From the NCBI GenBank assembly GCA_030765325.1, contig JAVCCT010000022.1, positions 1-7,185 on the forward strand: a stretch of 7,185 nucleotides of DNA. The letters run 5' to 3'. The position numbers and the translations under genes were made by a program. The notes beneath the pieces are model-generated. The model ran no database searches. It was not told the origin of the DNA and was given only the letters and a program-made list of their open reading frames with translations. The DNA is from Candidatus Stygibacter frigidus (GTDB lineage: Bacteria; Cloacimonadota; Cloacimonadia; Cloacimonadales; TCS61). Below, piece after piece: positions 5,421 through 7,185 of the stretch. Every line of letters starts with the position of its first letter. Positions within the stretch are counted from its first letter, which is position 1.

Positions 5421-5701
5421 CTCTGGTTCAAAGCCGGTATCGGTGCATAAAAAAGGCTGAAGATTGTTTATCAGGGCATTATGAGCTATTTACAAGTCTT
5501 TTACAAATTGCAAATGATCAGAACCTTGGAAAACTGAGGGAATTCAGGTATTTTCCGTGAAATAATGATAAAGTAGCTCAGTTACATATCTCAAAATATC
5601 TTGGTTTCAAAATAACGTTATATATTTTCAATCTGAAATTGCTGAATATATGGAATGAATGATCTGAAGAAGATATTTTATTAATCTTTTTCATTGCTGG
5701 C

Positions 5702-5741
5702 TTGACAAAGAAAGGGGTGCTTAAGACTTTGCAACTGAGGT
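5702..5741 (+). promoter_or_regulatory. Possible promoter and ribosome site for asparaginase
   Basis: A perfect TTGACA at 5702-5707 is followed 17 nt later by GACTTT, a poor -10. GAGGTG at 5737-5742, about 5-6 nt before the ATG, is a good ribosome site that supports the start at 5748. The promoter call is weak and the ribosome site is secure. Confidence 0.35.
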
Positions 5742-5747
5742 GCATAA

Positions 5748-6728
5748 ATGAAGAAAAAGAATTTGCTTATCATCACGACTGGTGGCACAATAGCCATGAG
5801 ATATGATGAAGAATTTGGTATTGTGCAAAATGATGAACTTGTGGAATACCTGCTGAATTTTCCACAGATAAGGAATGTTGCTGATATAGAAGTGCTGGAA
5901 TATGCAAATGTTCCATCACCTTATATAGATCCGGAACTAATGTTTGGGCTGGCGAAGCTGGTAAATGAAAAGATCATTGAATATGACGGAGTAATAGTCA
6001 CCCATGGAACCGATACCCTGGAAGAGACAGCATATATGCTTGATCTTGTGGTTACTACACGCAAGCCGGTAGTATTAACGGCAGCTATGCGTTCAGGGAC
6101 AGATCTGGGGCTTGATGGACCTCGAAATATTGTGGGTGCAGTGCGAGTGGCAAGTGATGATGATGCAAGGAACAAAGGTGTGCTGGTGGTAATGAATGAT
6201 GAGATAGACAGCGCCAGAGACGTTGTAAAGACTGATACTGGAAAAACAAACTCCTTTATAAGTCTTTCTTATGGACCCCTGGGTATCATAGACCCAGATA
6301 AAGTGATATTTTTCAGGGATTCAGTGATCAGGGAAAAGATACCCACAGATAAACTTGAGACGAATATAGATCTGATAAGATGCGTGAGTGGTATGGATAG
6401 CCGTTATATAGAGAGTTCAATATCCTGCGGCGCAAAAGCGATAGTACTGGAAGCTTTTGGAAGAGGGAACGTACCTCGAGGGATAATACCTGCTATCAAA
6501 AAAGCTCTCGACAAGGATCTGATAATTGTGGTAGTATCACGATCATATACTGGTCGCGTATTACCAGAATATGGCTATGAAGGAGGTGGAAAAAGCCTGC
6601 AGCAGATGGGAGTGATACTGGGTGGAGATCTGCGGGGACATAAAATGAGAATAAAGCTCATGGTCTTATTTGGCAGATATAATAATCCTGCTCTGGTAAA
6701 AAAGTATCTTTTACATGCCAATGATTAA
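5748..6728 (+). CDS. ansA: L-asparaginase (cytoplasmic, type I-like)
   Basis: This 326-aa enzyme hydrolyses L-asparagine to aspartate and ammonia. Both asparaginase signatures are present: TTGGTIA at 10-16 with nucleophile Thr14, and VTHGTDTLEETA at 84-95 with Thr88-Asp89. Lys161 in VVKTDTG corresponds to the catalytic Lys162 of the E. coli type II enzyme, and the substrate-side Ser57 (VPSPYI) is also present. LTAAMRSG and DGPRNIVGAV are typical family blocks, as are AFGRGNVP and SRSYTGRV in the C-terminal domain. The N-terminus MKKKNLLIITTGGTIA goes straight into the first strand with no signal peptide, so it should stay in the cytoplasm, like AnsA and unlike periplasmic AnsB. Some family members also use glutamine. 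Length is normal. The acyltransferase starts 12 nt downstream in the same frame, suggesting one transcript. The symbol is assigned from the inferred type. Confidence 0.94.
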   Translation: MKKKNLLIITTGGTIAMRYDEEFGIVQNDELVEYLLNFPQIRNVADIEVLEYANVPSPYIDPELMFGLAKLVNEKIIEYDGVIVTHGTDTLEETAYMLDLVVTTRKPVVLTAAMRSGTDLGLDGPRNIVGAVRVASDDDARNKGVLVVMNDEIDSARDVVKTDTGKTNSFISLSYGPLGIIDPDKVIFFRDSVIREKIPTDKLETNIDLIRCVSGMDSRYIESSISCGAKAIVLEAFGRGNVPRGIIPAIKKALDKDLIIVVVSRSYTGRVLPEYGYEGGGKSLQQMGVILGGDLRGHKMRIKLMVLFGRYNNPALVKKYLLHAND

Positions 6729-6740
6729 CAAATTGCAAAA

Positions 6741-7185
6741 ATGGAAAAAGAAAAAAGAACCAAGAAAATAAGCAGCAGGAAACGCTGGAGAAATATAAAT
6801 CATCTCATCGAGTATCGATTATTAAGGACAGCTATATTCATTGCCCGACTTATCCCGGATGTAATACTGAGAAAAATAGCTATGTGGCTTTTTTCCGTCA
6901 TCCAATTCCGAAGCAATTTGGCAGATGAAAATCTTAAGAGGGTATTTCCTGATATGAGTCGGTCAAGACGCAGAGAAATAATGAAGGAAATGTATAAGAA
7001 CCTTGGACTAACAGCGGTAGAATCCTTTTTAATGAAGCCTGGAAATGTATTTGCGCACTTGAAATTTTCGGGTTGGGAAGAAGTGGATAAATTGCGGGAA
7101 GCCGGTAAGGGTGTGATCGTGGTATCAGGTCATTTGGGGAATTTTGAGATGTCTGGGAGATTAATGGCTCATCAGGCACCGCTCA
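6741..7185 (+). CDS. Lipid A biosynthesis acyltransferase, LpxL/HtrB family (5' part)
   Basis: The frame is open from ATG 6741 to the window edge (148 codons), about half of a normal 290-310-aa protein. Members transfer a secondary acyl chain to the lipid A precursor at the inner membrane. The catalytic HX4(D/E) motif is visible as H131-L-G-N-F-E136 within VVSGHLGNFE. Before it come the usual hydrophobic N-terminal helix (about 30-56), NLKRVFPDMSRSRRREI at 64-80 (the 'N...vFP..s...r' block) and the NLGLTAVESF helix. The first 20 residues are unusually Lys/Arg-rich. The start has no clear ribosome site, and the asparaginase TAA lies in the same frame 12 nt upstream, so translation may be coupled. 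Phosphatidylinositol mannoside acyltransferases share this fold, but with a Gram-negative type context lipid A is the better guess. Which acyl position is modified cannot be told. Confidence 0.88.
   Translation, partial: MEKEKRTKKISSRKRWRNINHLIEYRLLRTAIFIARLIPDVILRKIAMWLFSVIQFRSNLADENLKRVFPDMSRSRRREIMKEMYKNLGLTAVESFLMKPGNVFAHLKFSGWEEVDKLREAGKGVIVVSGHLGNFEMSGRLMAHQAPL

Noticed and set aside
6934..7179. Minus-strand frame of 81 codons
   Set aside because: Antisense to the acyltransferase, whose HLGNFE motif and other blocks are in the plus frame.

Overview
This is an AT-rich window from a Gram-negative bacterium. It ends in a lipid A acyltransferase (LpxL/HtrB family) and also carries undecaprenyl-diphosphatase, so the cell has an LPS-type outer membrane and peptidoglycan. 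Gene content and protein style (divergent polysaccharide deacetylase, cytoplasmic asparaginase, short DtxR-type regulator, stand-alone TfoX C-domain) remind me of anaerobic candidate phyla such as Cloacimonadota. That placement is an impression and was not tested. uppP and the DtxR-type gene end in TGA, so UGA is used as a stop codon here.

Layout. (1) Positions 1-3027, minus strand: a tight three-gene operon read right to left, divergent polysaccharide deacetylase -> uppP -> holA (DNA polymerase III delta). The gaps are about 11 nt and 1 nt, and holA runs off the left edge. (2) Positions 3075-3584: no long gene. The minus strand holds a run of small hairpins ending in a strong intrinsic terminator (3105-3137), just upstream of the deacetylase. 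It may be a small RNA or an attenuator leader. A second, heavily self-complementary stretch (3345-3480) lies to its right. (3) Positions 3585-4073, plus strand: an unrecognised gene of 162 codons, broken by an in-frame TGA at codon 50 inside a Cys/His cluster. (4) Positions 4073-4100: a bidirectional terminator between convergent genes. (5) Positions 4131-4864, minus strand: a DtxR/MntR-family metal-dependent repressor followed by a stand-alone TfoX C-terminal-domain protein. (6) Positions 4865-5747: an 880-nt gene-free stretch with the regulator's promoter, a diverged tandem repeat and a 46-nt imperfect hairpin. (7) Positions 5748 to the end, plus strand: L-asparaginase, then the acyltransferase, cut by the right edge.

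How the genes fit together. UppP recycles the undecaprenyl carrier for wall and surface polysaccharide, the deacetylase is membrane-anchored and acts outside the cytoplasm, and the acyltransferase builds lipid A, so envelope work dominates. HolA (clamp loader) and asparaginase (asparagine to aspartate plus ammonia) are housekeeping. The regulator probably senses Mn or Fe, but none of its usual targets lies in the window. No mobile element, CRISPR array, rRNA or tRNA was recognised. The best candidates for something undescribed are the terminator-capped RNA element at 3105-3260 and the TGA-interrupted gene at 3585.
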